Positions 28,301 through 34,988 of a stretch of 47,956 nt of DNA are shown piece after piece. The first letter of the stretch is position 1. Each line of letters starts with the position of its first letter. Made by a program: the position numbers and the translations under genes. This DNA comes from an uncultured Collinsella sp. (GTDB taxonomy: Bacteria; Actinomycetota; Coriobacteriia; Coriobacteriales; Coriobacteriaceae): NCBI GenBank assembly GCA_959020715.1, contig CAUESV010000015.1, forward strand, positions 1 through 47,956, read 5' to 3'. Under the pieces are notes generated by a model. The model saw only the letters and a list, made by a program, of their open reading frames with translations. It did no database searches and was not told the origin of the DNA.

Positions 28301-29157
28301 CCGCCAGCAGGCTGCACGAATCGCGTGGACATTGAGAGGCCGAAGTGGTGGTTGACGGGGCGGCCGTCGTTGTAGCGCGAATCACCGGTGTTGTCTGCCT
28401 TGATGCCGGTTTGGACGAGCCGGCCGTTTTCCTCTTTGAGCACCTTGTCTGCCGCGTCGAACGGGAAGAACTGACCCTGGTGGGACGAATCGCCCACTTT
28501 GTCAATGCCCCAGGTGTCATAGATGTCGAAGGCATTCTTGTCAGCGTTGTAGGCTGCGTAGTTTTTGGAGCTGTCATAGACGTAGTAGCCGTTCTGAACC
28601 TTGAGGAGGCCCGTCACGCCAAAATGGGACGTCTTGCCGATCTGGGCAGAGGAATCGAACAGGTAGCAGAGGGACTCGCCGCCCCAGGTTTTGGAAAGCT
28701 GCGGATAGCCGTCTAAAAGCGTGTTGTTGACAATGCCGGGCTGCGGGTTCGTGTTGCCCGTCCAATGGTTGAGCGGCTCACCACCCTGGCCGTCGTTAAA
28801 CTGGAACCGGTGGTTTGCGTTGACGCCGCCGTTGCCGGAAACCGACAGATGGTTATCGGGATTCACCCAGTAATCAAACAGGTTGATTGTTGTCCCCGAA
28901 GGCGAAATCGTCGTAACCGTGTGGTCCGAAAACGCCGCTTCCGCACGGGTCGGCAGGAAGAAACTCGCCGTCAGCGCGACGGCGAGGGCCAAAACAATCA
29001 CATATGGCGAGACCGGGCGCAGCCCACGACGACGGCCATAAGACATGACGGACCACCGCTCGCGCGGCCGGTGTTCACCAGGAAGTTCCCTGCTTAGACA
29101 CCCCCCCCCGGTAGCATTATTCACGAGTCGAGACGTCGTCTCTCTGAGCTCCTGCAT
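22312..29157 (-). CDS. Giant LPYTG-anchored isopeptide-repeat adhesin, probably phase-variable
   Basis: A surface protein of about 2,281 residues. A 37-residue leader precedes a signal peptide (about 38-74, hydrophobic core VIVLALAVALTASFFLP, ending RAEA). Next is a fibro-slime/PA14-like domain with FAGDDDVWVFIDDVLVGDIG. SpaA/Cna-B-type domains follow (for example FVQGAEFKLYKTDKDF and LFVQKTDTEGKPVDGAKFGL). About nine FctA-like pilin isopeptide repeats then each end in a variant of TFTNTY. A Pro-rich stalk leads to LPYTG (about 2246-2250), a TM helix and RRRNR. It should be sortase-anchored to peptidoglycan. No sortase gene lies in the window. The ATG at 29157 is chosen for its excellent GGGGAGGAAATT site. 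The ATG at 29046 (MSYGRRRG) has no good site. A G9 run lies between the two. Ligand unknown. Confidence 0.9.
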   Translation of the reverse strand: MQELRETTSRLVNNATGGGCLSRELPGEHRPRERWSVMSYGRRRGLRPVSPYVIVLALAVALTASFFLPTRAEAAFSDHTVTTISPSGTTINLFDYWVNPDNHLSVSGNGGVNANHRFQFNDGQGGEPLNHWTGNTNPQPGIVNNTLLDGYPQLSKTWGGESLCYLFDSSAQIGKTSHFGVTGLLKVQNGYYVYDSSKNYAAYNADKNAFDIYDTWGIDKVGDSSHQGQFFPFDAADKVLKEENGRLVQTGIKADNTGDSRYNDGRPVNHHFGLSMSTRFVQPAGGKTNAGDDMVFEFAGDDDVWVFIDDVLVGDIGGIHNRASLSINFCTGDIKVNGNNDGTLKKKYQKANKDTSGFNDNTFADGTNHTLKFFYLERGATDSNMELKFNLVTVPESDIIKFDQDGKFVQGAEFKLYKTDKDFKTVGELIGSGTTDEAGHLTLTNDVDNGVINFDDLYNKDHDNNKYYLLKETRVPEGYRSSLAATGGSMQLEYVPASAENGAGGVIINRGGMDVGSVVWKTGAFAAAKETITAPSTVYKANNDLTKSDKTVNLDSGILFAVVLKRDKSAGTGIKDPSNWYAVSGDPSTGAGYTLAKEPGMTGAIEAAKKDLHAFTLNTSGQYQVEIQNLPGDISKYYYLLSGDARKDAEYTVAIYHTTASSIGGATPKNTVHVYSDDIADGTNFKRQFATRLLVTNIQNRLFVQKTDTEGKPVDGAKFGLYKSTQVTTDANGKAVLDGDQAPYDTLTTRSVANPVKLEGAGVFPSTSDSSEPLVKGTYFLKEVSAPNGFLLNDRLIKVIVDDYGVHADAGTVDDGVSTFVGVGSLMKSLGQFGAEGDIDNTLTWIKGQRQTSDGTLDGNGNLSWNNDAKGGENEVHLKYGANGRVYQYGPTKKDEPYRLETETGWIRMGITQDVSGDTNAKGTRADLGDMNLNALFTGATCVRVANEREASLEVMKKVMVPAGLTGKPDAGFTFKFTVPTTAGKTYKAAVFENAGTASEKQVGKMFDLENGREQTITADQTIRVYGLAEGDQYAVQELTGADKMPAGYKLTGRKQGDKNLAEEGDSISGRIAPQNSDGTVAKDNKLVFTNSYSVKSSVTLTGIKAKKKFTGREWTSADSFELCLRAADGTPMPDGATAAPVAGMKQVEKTVTSAEEFSFGEIKYEKPGKYTYYIAETTPAKSDPSWLGGVSYSSAEYKVTVTVKDDGKGNLTEPVVKMEQIYKDDGTATSQVIDDQIAVITNTYRPKETSVTLKATKRFTGGELAGSDFTFQLLDKDGSVVQTVQNEKDGKVAFAAIDYATPGDHDYTIKEVKGADSTVVYDAKGVKVHVKVTDEKGELKATVTYDGEKAVPTFTNTKPTADVTVEATKVLAGKDLTADAFTFGLYDQDGNEDARGTNDKNGKVKLTVKGLNLGEYDYTLKEEKAGQSVDGVAYDAKEVKVHVKVEQNQDDNNKTKVTVTYDGTATAPTFNNTYTAKGSVELTATKTIKVADGFDHTTKPADGEFTFDLKDAAGNVIATAKNDANGKVCFTREFQLSDLGGAASKDFTYTIAEKPGAEAGMVYDNHALTYTVTVTDGGNGALNAKAIVTSASGSDTFTNTYQPAATGLALGAQKSYVKKDDNTPIVPKDGEFTFDVYEGKMTAEQLAGAKPVRTATNGADGSVNFDAFSYAKPGTYEYTIVERKGDLAYVTYDDAVHHAVVTVVDNAGTLQASVAYDGADATKPTFTNTYKAKATNSGAIALTKSVDVHDGSYQLKAGDFAFELVGSDGTVLQTQKNDAKGKVYFNELTFDHAGTFPFTVREVQPTDGAPGVPGVTYTGKTYTLTYVVKDNNDGKLVVESSTVKPSEGTENGVTPNTMTFANSYQPGQTSYQISGTKVLENADPATTRTPADGEFTFALIDVATGQEIDRTTNVGKAFTFKAISYTATGSHAYQVKEVAGQDGTITYSDAVLDVTVNVTDDGSGQLTATANKTAADLTFTNTYTPTATTATITGTKALTGRDLAEGEFFFDLKDADGNVVQTVQNGADGTFGFAPLQLDKVGTYVYTVSERAGATANGVTYDTTVFTATVTVTENAETHALEAQVAYSKGGKAAEAVAFSNSYAPAATEVKLGASKVLSGEDLKEGQFSFQLKDADGKVLQTAKNAADGTVGFEAISYDKPGTYAYSISEVDDGQKNVTYDAAEHRVTVTVTDDGAGHLVATVTYDGAVAPVFKNTYTPPTTPPTEPPTNPPSKSPVPKEEKPGLPYTGDTSLSPMALGGIAGGAVVLIAAGVILRRRNR
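29101..29109 (-). repeat. G9 homopolymer tract in the adhesin leader
   Basis: On the minus strand nine consecutive G lie in frame as three Gly codons, between the strong start at 29157 and the signal peptide at 29046. With eight G the frame reads GTC TAA directly after the tract. With ten G it reaches TGA about eight codons later. With nine, as here, the adhesin is in frame. This is the expected structure of a slipped-strand on/off switch. Confidence 0.8.
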
Positions 29158-29343
29158 AATTTCCTCCCCAGTCACACGGCGACCTGCCCGGGTGCTCCCC
29201 GGGGGCCGAGGCAGTCTGGCACATGCCCGCAGTCGTTCAAGGAATACCAACCCCAGCATATGTCTCTTAAGATATCTTAGTCTTATTCTATGACAGTTTT
29301 TGTCTCATTACCGATGAAATCGGCTCAGTCCCTTTGTCGCATG

Positions 29344-30771
29344 CTAGAGCGTGTGGAGCAGGGCGATGAGGAAGCGGATGCCTTGGAGGTAGGCGCGACG
29401 GGTGATGCGCTCGTTGGTGCCGTGGACGCCGCGGTCGCATTCGTCATCGTCGACCACAAAGGCGGAGAAGCGGATGCACTCGTGGCAAATGCGCTGGTAG
29501 TTGGCGGCATCGGTTGCACCAATCACGGTCGAGGGCACGATGCTCATCGGCTCTTGGCCCACCGCAGACGATCCGTTTTCCTCCGTCCCCTTTGGATCAC
29601 GGAAATAGCGGGCGGCGATGGAGCGAACCGCCTCGAGGCCGGGACCACCGATGCGCGGGGACGGCGAGGGTTCGGAGCTGCCGGGACCCAGCTCCACTTC
29701 GACACGACCGGCAAGGTCCGCCCCGGCAACTGCCTCACGGCAGCGCGCCACAACGTCGGCCACGCTCGTGCCCTCGAGTATGCGGAAGTTGATATTGGCC
29801 CACATATCCTGCGGCATTACGTTGGCGCCAGTGCTGCCGCCCTCGATTTGGGTCGGCGCGCAGGTGGTCGTCACCAGCGGATAGAGCTTTTTGCTGGCGA
29901 GGCAATCGCGGACAATGGCATCCCCGTTGGCGGCAATTTCATCGGCCGTATAGAGCCCCAACTCGACGAGCTGGGCGGCAAGCAAGTCGGTCACGCGCGT
30001 CGGCCACTCGATATCGCAGATTGCGGTGATGGCACGGCTGAGCGCCTCGAGCGACGTGCCGCCGTAGGGGTTGGAAGAATGTCCACCCGCGCTCTTTGTC
30101 TTGAGCACAATGTCGGCATAACCCTTCTCAGCCAGGTCGGCGTGCATGAGCCAGCCCTCGCCCGCGCTGTACTCGGCAGCCGGAACGATGCGGTAGTCGC
30201 CCTCGTCGATCAGGTACTCAAGCTCAATGCCGCGCTCCTCGAGCGCGCGGCCGATGGCGCCTGCGCCGTACTGCGTCGTCTCCTCGTCCTGGCCAAAGGC
30301 CAGGAGCAGCGTGCGCTCGTGCTGCCAACCGTGCGCCAGCGCATACTCGACAGCCTCGAGAATGCCTGCGACCTGGTCCTTCATGTCGATCGCGCCGCGG
30401 CCCCAGATGTAGGTATCGTCCACGTGCCCGCTAAAGGGGGCGTGCGTCCAGTCGTCCTCGGTGCCGGGTACCACGGGAACCACGTCCATGTGGCCCATGA
30501 GCATAACGGGCTTAAGAGTAGGGTCGGAGCCGCCAAGCGTCACCAACAGCGAATGGTCGATAAGCTCGACCTCGCCCGCCGCAAACACGCGCGACCAGGC
30601 CTGCTGCATATAGGCGCGCAGGTCGTCAAACGGCTGCCAGTCCACCGCCTCGGCATCCATGCTCGAGATGGTCGGAAACGACAGCACGCGACCCAAGCGC
30701 TCGCTCGCGCCAGCTTCGTCCAAATCGGCAAAATCATCCTCATGCGCAAAGAAGCGCCAAACCTCGGCCAT
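29344..30771 (-). CDS. M20-family metallopeptidase (dipeptidase/carboxypeptidase type)
   Basis: A cytosolic zinc peptidase of 475 residues. Metal and catalytic residues are seen in LMGHMDVVPV, WGRGAIDMKD, FGQDEETTQYG and DEGDY, with the C-terminal GVHGTNE histidine. The lid domain has KSAGGHSSNPYGGTS. The ATG at 30771 has AAAGGA upstream. The gene is last in a cluster with an amino-acid ABC importer, suggesting peptide or acyl-amino-acid hydrolysis linked to uptake. Residues about 392-401 (DPKGTEENGS) are encoded by a sequence nearly identical to an intergenic repeat at 43836-43866, probably an in-frame capture. The exact substrate is not predictable. Confidence 0.88.
   Translation of the reverse strand: MAEVWRFFAHEDDFADLDEAGASERLGRVLSFPTISSMDAEAVDWQPFDDLRAYMQQAWSRVFAAGEVELIDHSLLVTLGGSDPTLKPVMLMGHMDVVPVVPGTEDDWTHAPFSGHVDDTYIWGRGAIDMKDQVAGILEAVEYALAHGWQHERTLLLAFGQDEETTQYGAGAIGRALEERGIELEYLIDEGDYRIVPAAEYSAGEGWLMHADLAEKGYADIVLKTKSAGGHSSNPYGGTSLEALSRAITAICDIEWPTRVTDLLAAQLVELGLYTADEIAANGDAIVRDCLASKKLYPLVTTTCAPTQIEGGSTGANVMPQDMWANINFRILEGTSVADVVARCREAVAGADLAGRVEVELGPGSSEPSPSPRIGGPGLEAVRSIAARYFRDPKGTEENGSSAVGQEPMSIVPSTVIGATDAANYQRICHECIRFSAFVVDDDECDRGVHGTNERITRRAYLQGIRFLIALLHTL
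29570..29598. repeat. REP-like hairpin embedded in the M20 peptidase gene
   Basis: GATCC and GGATC flank TTTTCCTCCGTCCCC. The same core, flanked by a different but also self-complementary pair (ATCCCTT and AAGGGAT), lies in intergenic DNA at 43837-43863. Inside the gene it stays in frame and encodes DPKGTEENGS on the minus strand. Confidence 0.5.
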
Positions 30772-30843
30772 GACATCCTTTCGATTGTGATGACGAGGGC
30801 CGCCCCACCGGAGCGGCCCTGCCACATAAGCGTTTGCGATCGG

Positions 30844-31629
30844 TTATTTGTCCTCGAGATAGCGCGAGAGGAACTCGCGGGTGCGCTGGTGTTTGGGGTT
30901 GCCGAAGAGCTCGGCCGGTGCCGCATCCTCGAGCACCACGCCCTTGTCCATAAAGACCACGCGGTCGGACACCGTGCGGGCAAAGGCCATCTCGTGCGTG
31001 ACGACGACCATGGTCATGCCGTCGGCAGCGAGCTTGCGCATGACCTCGAGCACCTCTCCCACGATCTCGGGGTCGAGTGCGGAGGTCGGCTCGTCGAACA
31101 GCATGATCTGCGGATTCATGCACAGGGCGCGGGCGATGGCGACGCGCTGCTTTTGGCCACCAGACAGGCGACCCACGGCGGCGTGCGCGAACTTTTCGAG
31201 CCCCACGCTCGTCAGATGCTCCATCGCAATTTTTTCAGCCTCGGCCTTGCCCATCTTTTTGAGCGTGACGGGCGCGAGCGTACAGTTGTCGAGCACGTCC
31301 ATGTTGTTGAACAGGTTAAAGCCCTGGAACACCATGCCGATGTCCTCGCGCAGCTTGTTGATGTTGCAGCGCTCGGCCGTGAGGTCCTGGCCGTGGAACC
31401 AGATGTGGCCCGCGTCCGGGGTCTCGAGCAGGTTGAGGCAGCGCAGGAAGGTCGACTTGCCCGAACCCGAGGCGCCGATGATGGTGACGACCTCGCCGGG
31501 ATTGACGGACAGGTCGATGCCCTTGAGCACCTCGAGCGAGCCGAAGCTCTTGCGCAGGCCCTCGACGCGGATGAGCGGCTCATTGGTCTGTGCGGCGGCC
31601 GCAACGCCGGTAATGGCGGTATCTGCCAT
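30844..31629 (-). CDS. Amino-acid ABC transporter ATP-binding protein (GlnQ-like)
   Basis: Cytosolic ATPase of a polar amino-acid importer, 261 residues. Walker A GASGSGKST, Q-loop GMVFQGFNLFNNMDVLDN, signature LSGGQKQRVAIARAL, Walker B IMLFDEPTSALD and the H-loop VVTHE are all intact. The ATG at 31629 has GAGGAG 7 nt upstream; the frame is open to 31704 but would overlap the permease gene. It follows the permease by 22 bp and precedes the M20 peptidase by 72 bp. Confidence 0.94.
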   Translation of the reverse strand: MADTAITGVAAAAQTNEPLIRVEGLRKSFGSLEVLKGIDLSVNPGEVVTIIGASGSGKSTFLRCLNLLETPDAGHIWFHGQDLTAERCNINKLREDIGMVFQGFNLFNNMDVLDNCTLAPVTLKKMGKAEAEKIAMEHLTSVGLEKFAHAAVGRLSGGQKQRVAIARALCMNPQIMLFDEPTSALDPEIVGEVLEVMRKLAADGMTMVVVTHEMAFARTVSDRVVFMDKGVVLEDAAPAELFGNPKHQRTREFLSRYLEDK

Positions 31630-31651
31630 GATGATTCTCCTCGTCTTGAGC

Positions 31652-32800
31652 CTAGTTGGAGCTGGGCAGCGTGACCGGAGCCTCGGCGCCGAGCTTTTTG
31701 CCAAAGGCCTCGAGCAGGCGGCTCGCCACGAGCGTCAGGATCAGGTAGACCACGAGCGCCACGCAGTAGACCTCCATCTGGCGGTAGTACACGCCGGCGA
31801 CGGTAGTGGTGGCGTACATGAGGTCGAACACGCCGATGACCGAGAGCACCGACGAATCCTTGATGTTGATGATGAGCTCGTTGGTGAGCGCCGGGATCGC
31901 GTTTTTAATGCCCTGGGGAAACACAACTTTGCGCATGGCCTGCCACTGCGACAGACCCAGCGAGCGCGCCGCCTCGGCCTGACCGGGATCGATCGACTCG
32001 ATGCCGCCGCGCAGGACCTCCATCATGTAGGCGGTGGAGTTGAGCGAGATGGTGACGAGGCCCGCGGTAAAGGTACTCCAGATCTGGTTGGCCTGGGCAG
32101 TCTCGAAGCCCATGCCACGCAAAACGGTGAAGCCCGCGTAATAGATGAGCAGACCCTGGACCATCATGGGCGTGCCGCGCACGATGGTGGAGTAGACGGT
32201 CGCAAAGCCGCGGCCGATACTCTTAAAGAAGCGCACCAGGTCGTTATCCACGCGGTCGAACGTCTGAATACGCAGGAACACAAAGAGCAGTGCCAGGAAG
32301 AATGCGATGACCGTGCCGAAGGTGGCAAGCGCGATGGTGATCTCGATACCGCGAATGAAGAAGTCGCCGCTCTTGTAGGTCATGTAGACCAAGCTCGACA
32401 GAAAGTCGCTGGGATTGGAGTCCGAGACAATGCTCACCTGCACCAGATCGATAAACGACATGACGCAGCGGTCCACGAAAAAGATCGCCGCGATGGCGAC
32501 CACGACGTAGCTGCCCAGGCGTGCGCCACGGCGGCAACGCTCGGAGGCGAACGGCGACTTTTCGCGATAGTCGTTCCAGTGCATGAGCTTGGTAACCAGC
32601 GCCGCCGCCGACACGACGAGCCAGGCCCAAAGAATCGCCCAGAGGCAGTCTTGGAACACGCCCGTAGGCGCCAAGAAGCTCAGCGGCGTAGGATTGCGTT
32701 GGCTAAACGCCAGGCCGAGCGCCGCGATAACGCTCGTGCCCAGGTACACATAACGGTGGTCGGCCTTGATAAAGGAGGCCAGACGATTGATGGTTTTCAT
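31652..32800 (-). CDS. Amino-acid ABC transporter permease (His/Glu/Gln/Arg/opine family)
   Basis: Inner-membrane channel of the importer, 382 residues. The C-terminal two thirds is the usual HisMQ-type permease, with EAARSLGLSQWQAMRKVVFP as the EAA loop that docks on the ATPase. The N-terminal 150 residues add about three extra TM helices not found in the typical 220-residue permease, a layout known from some Gram-positive homologues. It lies 9 bp after the binding-protein gene. Confidence 0.9.
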   Translation of the reverse strand: MKTINRLASFIKADHRYVYLGTSVIAALGLAFSQRNPTPLSFLAPTGVFQDCLWAILWAWLVVSAAALVTKLMHWNDYREKSPFASERCRRGARLGSYVVVAIAAIFFVDRCVMSFIDLVQVSIVSDSNPSDFLSSLVYMTYKSGDFFIRGIEITIALATFGTVIAFFLALLFVFLRIQTFDRVDNDLVRFFKSIGRGFATVYSTIVRGTPMMVQGLLIYYAGFTVLRGMGFETAQANQIWSTFTAGLVTISLNSTAYMMEVLRGGIESIDPGQAEAARSLGLSQWQAMRKVVFPQGIKNAIPALTNELIINIKDSSVLSVIGVFDLMYATTTVAGVYYRQMEVYCVALVVYLILTLVASRLLEAFGKKLGAEAPVTLPSSN

Positions 32801-32809
32801 GCTGCCTCC

Positions 32810-33736
32810 CTATGCCGGCTGACGGTCGAGGCACGCGTCCCACATCTGGTCGCGCTCCTCCTGGCTGACACCCTTGAGTGTCTTGTCGATGAGCTTAAGC
32901 AGTTTGTCCGATCCCTTGCGGCAGCCGACGTTTGCCGCGACCTCCTGCTTAAAGCCCTCGCCCTCGGCAAAATGAATGGGGACAATGCCCGGGTTTTGGG
33001 CCATATAGCCCTTCTCGTTCTCGGTGTTGTAGGTCACGGCGTCGCACGTGCCCTGCAGCAGATTCGAGAACACCGTGGGGACCGAATCGACCGGGTTTTT
33101 GTGCACAACGCCCGGGATTTCGTCGATGACGGTATCGAGCATGGTGTCCTTTTGGCCGAGCACCGTAGCGCCGCTAAAGTCGCTGAGCTTGGTCGCGTTT
33201 TGGTAGGGCGAGCCCTCTTTTACGAACAGGCCAAAGTAGCCAATGAAGTACGGATCGGAAAAGCCGACGGACTCCTCGCGCTCGGGCGTGGCGCTCATGC
33301 CGGCGATGATGAGGTCGATCTGGCCGTTGTTGAGCGAATCGATAAGACCCGAGAAGCTCTGCTTGACGGCAACGGGCTCGCCGCCGAGGGCCTTGCAGAC
33401 GATCTTGGCGATCTGCACGTCGTAACCATCGGCATAGGCGCCCTGCACGTTGTCGATGGGGATGGTGTACTCGCTGGCTTCGGAGACCTGCCAGTTGTAC
33501 GGGGCGTAGGCCGCCTCCATGCCGATGCGGATCTTATCCTTGCCGATAACGGAATCGGACAGGTCGTCGCGACCGCCGCCCGTGGTGGGCTGAACCACCT
33601 TGAGCGTGGACGGACGCTGACAGCCGGCGAGCGCGCCGGCGACGACGGAAGCGCTCGCAGCGAGAGCGCTACCCAAAAAGATGCGACGGCTGCACACCAG
33701 CTGTGGATGCGCGTCGCGTTGATGGGGAGAATGCAT
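32810..33736 (-). CDS. Amino-acid ABC transporter substrate-binding lipoprotein
   Basis: Extracellular receptor of the importer, 308 residues, family 3 type. The N-terminus has CSRRIFLGSA, a possible twin-arginine motif, then a hydrophobic stretch and the lipobox ALAGC, so it should be lipid-anchored. The mature part has KIRIGMEAAYAPYNWQVSEA, VQGAYADGYDVQIAKIV and DLIIAGMSATPEREESVGFSDPY, typical of polar amino-acid binders. The ATG at 33736 has GGGAAGG upstream. It is the first gene of the four-gene cluster. The specific amino acid is unknown. Confidence 0.92.
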   Translation of the reverse strand: MHSPHQRDAHPQLVCSRRIFLGSALAASASVVAGALAGCQRPSTLKVVQPTTGGGRDDLSDSVIGKDKIRIGMEAAYAPYNWQVSEASEYTIPIDNVQGAYADGYDVQIAKIVCKALGGEPVAVKQSFSGLIDSLNNGQIDLIIAGMSATPEREESVGFSDPYFIGYFGLFVKEGSPYQNATKLSDFSGATVLGQKDTMLDTVIDEIPGVVHKNPVDSVPTVFSNLLQGTCDAVTYNTENEKGYMAQNPGIVPIHFAEGEGFKQEVAANVGCRKGSDKLLKLIDKTLKGVSQEERDQMWDACLDRQPA

Positions 33737-33835
33737 AATCTGCCTTCCCTGTTGAATCGTATGCTGACGACTTAACAGGATATACGCCAGCGACCAGCAG
33801 CGCAGCACAAGCTCGAAAAATTAATAGACACACGG

Positions 33836-33868
33836 TAGTCATTGGGGACGTCGACGTTTTGGCAATGC
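33836..33868. repeat. REP-like motif before element copy 3
   Basis: GTAGTCATTGGGGACGT is the reverse complement of the motif seen near 4681-4697 and 20244-20258. It stands beside copy 3 of the structured element, as those two stand beside copies 1 and 2. The motif and the element may be one unit. Confidence 0.45.
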
Positions 33869-34014
33869 CGGCGAGCGACGTCCAGAGCGACAATTTGTCA
33901 TTCAAAAGGCAAGGCATAGACCTTCTGGTCATGCCTTGCCTTTTGAATGACAAATTGTCGCTCTGGGTGGCGCGCAGCGTCGACCGGTCCGCCGTTCGCT
34001 AGAACGGCGGAACC
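33869..34014 (+). repeat. Structured intergenic element, copy 3 (85-nt perfect palindrome)
   Basis: This copy lacks GAGGACGG but keeps GCGAGCGACGTCCAG as in copy 2, then GCGCAGCGTCGA and the closing 9-bp hairpin (33989-33997 with 34002-34010, loop GCTA). Its centre is an uninterrupted 36-bp inverted repeat (33882-33917 with 33931-33966) around a loop containing GACCTTCTGGTC. The closing hairpin lies 5 nt past the stop of the minus-strand epimerase gene. Confidence 0.75.
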
Positions 34015-34015
34015 T

Positions 34016-34909
34016 CTAGAGCAGGGTAACGCTAAAGGAGCGCTTGTCGGTAGCGCCGGGAGCCAAGGTGATGGTGTTGACCTTGTGCTCAAAGATGTCG
34101 TCCTCGGTGTCCATGGTGGTGTGACCGGTCCAGGGCTCGAGCGCCACAAACGGAGCGTCGTTGGCGGCAGACCACACGCCGATGTACTTAAAGCCCTCAA
34201 AGTCGATCTTGACGCCGTGGCCCGACTTGCGGCCGCGCAGCGTGAGCGTGGAGCCCGGGGTATCGGTGAACATGATGGCGTCGTTATCGAAGCTGCGGTG
34301 CGTGATGGGCAGCACGTCAGAGTTATCGGGCGCCTTGTAGCTGCCCTCGAACGTCATGAGGCCATCGGGCGTGATGATGGGAGCCTCGTTGGTCCAAGCC
34401 TCGGTAAATGCCAGCTCGTAGTCCTCGAATGCCTCGTCCTCGGCACCGGGGGCGGGCACGTTAAATGCAGGGTGGCCGCCCACCGAGAACGGCAGGTCCA
34501 CGTCGCCGGTGTTGGTGACGGTAAAGGTCTGCGTGAGCGTGGCGTCGCCGGTTAGGGCATAGGTCATGTTGAGCTTAAAGTGGAAGGGGAAAGCCTTGAG
34601 CGACTCGGGCGTATCGGTGATCTCGTAGGTGACAGACGAGCCGTCCTCGGAGACCTCGACCAGCTTGTGCTCGACAATGCGCGCGAGTCCGTGGCGCGGC
34701 ATCTCGCAGGTGCCGGCCGCAGACGTTGCCGTGTTGTTGCGCAGCGATCCCACGATGGGGAACAGAATCGGCGCATGCTTGCCCCAAAAGGCAGGGTCAC
34801 CCTGCCACAGATACTCGTTGCCGTCGAGGGCAAGGCTCGTGAGCTGGGCACCCATGGAATCGATGGCCGCGGTGAGGCCGCCGCGCTTGATGGTAGTGAC
34901 GGTGGACAT
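34016..34909 (-). CDS. Aldose 1-epimerase family protein (LacX/GalM-like)
   Basis: A cytosolic sugar mutarotase-like protein of 297 residues. The beta-sandwich fold is indicated by LDGNEYLWQGDPAFWGKHAP near the N-terminus, FPIVGSLRNN, GLARIVEH, and the catalytic-region histidine in SVGGHPAFNVP. This pattern matches the LacX subgroup more than true GalM. The ATG at 34909 has GGAGGA at 6 nt. It stands alone, with no sugar operon beside it, so the substrate is unknown. Confidence 0.83.
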   Translation of the reverse strand: MSTVTTIKRGGLTAAIDSMGAQLTSLALDGNEYLWQGDPAFWGKHAPILFPIVGSLRNNTATSAAGTCEMPRHGLARIVEHKLVEVSEDGSSVTYEITDTPESLKAFPFHFKLNMTYALTGDATLTQTFTVTNTGDVDLPFSVGGHPAFNVPAPGAEDEAFEDYELAFTEAWTNEAPIITPDGLMTFEGSYKAPDNSDVLPITHRSFDNDAIMFTDTPGSTLTLRGRKSGHGVKIDFEGFKYIGVWSAANDAPFVALEPWTGHTTMDTEDDIFEHKVNTITLAPGATDKRSFSVTLL

Positions 34910-34988
34910 GCTACTTCCTCCAAAAATAAACAACAGTATCGAGGGCTATTGTCCCACTCTTGACGGCAAGGAGAAACGACAGGCACAG

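Noticed and set aside
29274..29343. Promoter of the adhesin gene
   Set aside because: AT-rich sequence and a small palindrome (AAGATATCTT) are present, but no -35/-10 pair with proper spacing was convincing.
30881..33775. Open frame of 964 codons on the plus strand
   Set aside because: Antisense to the ABC importer genes, whose motifs are unmistakable. Shadow frame of GC-rich coding sequence.
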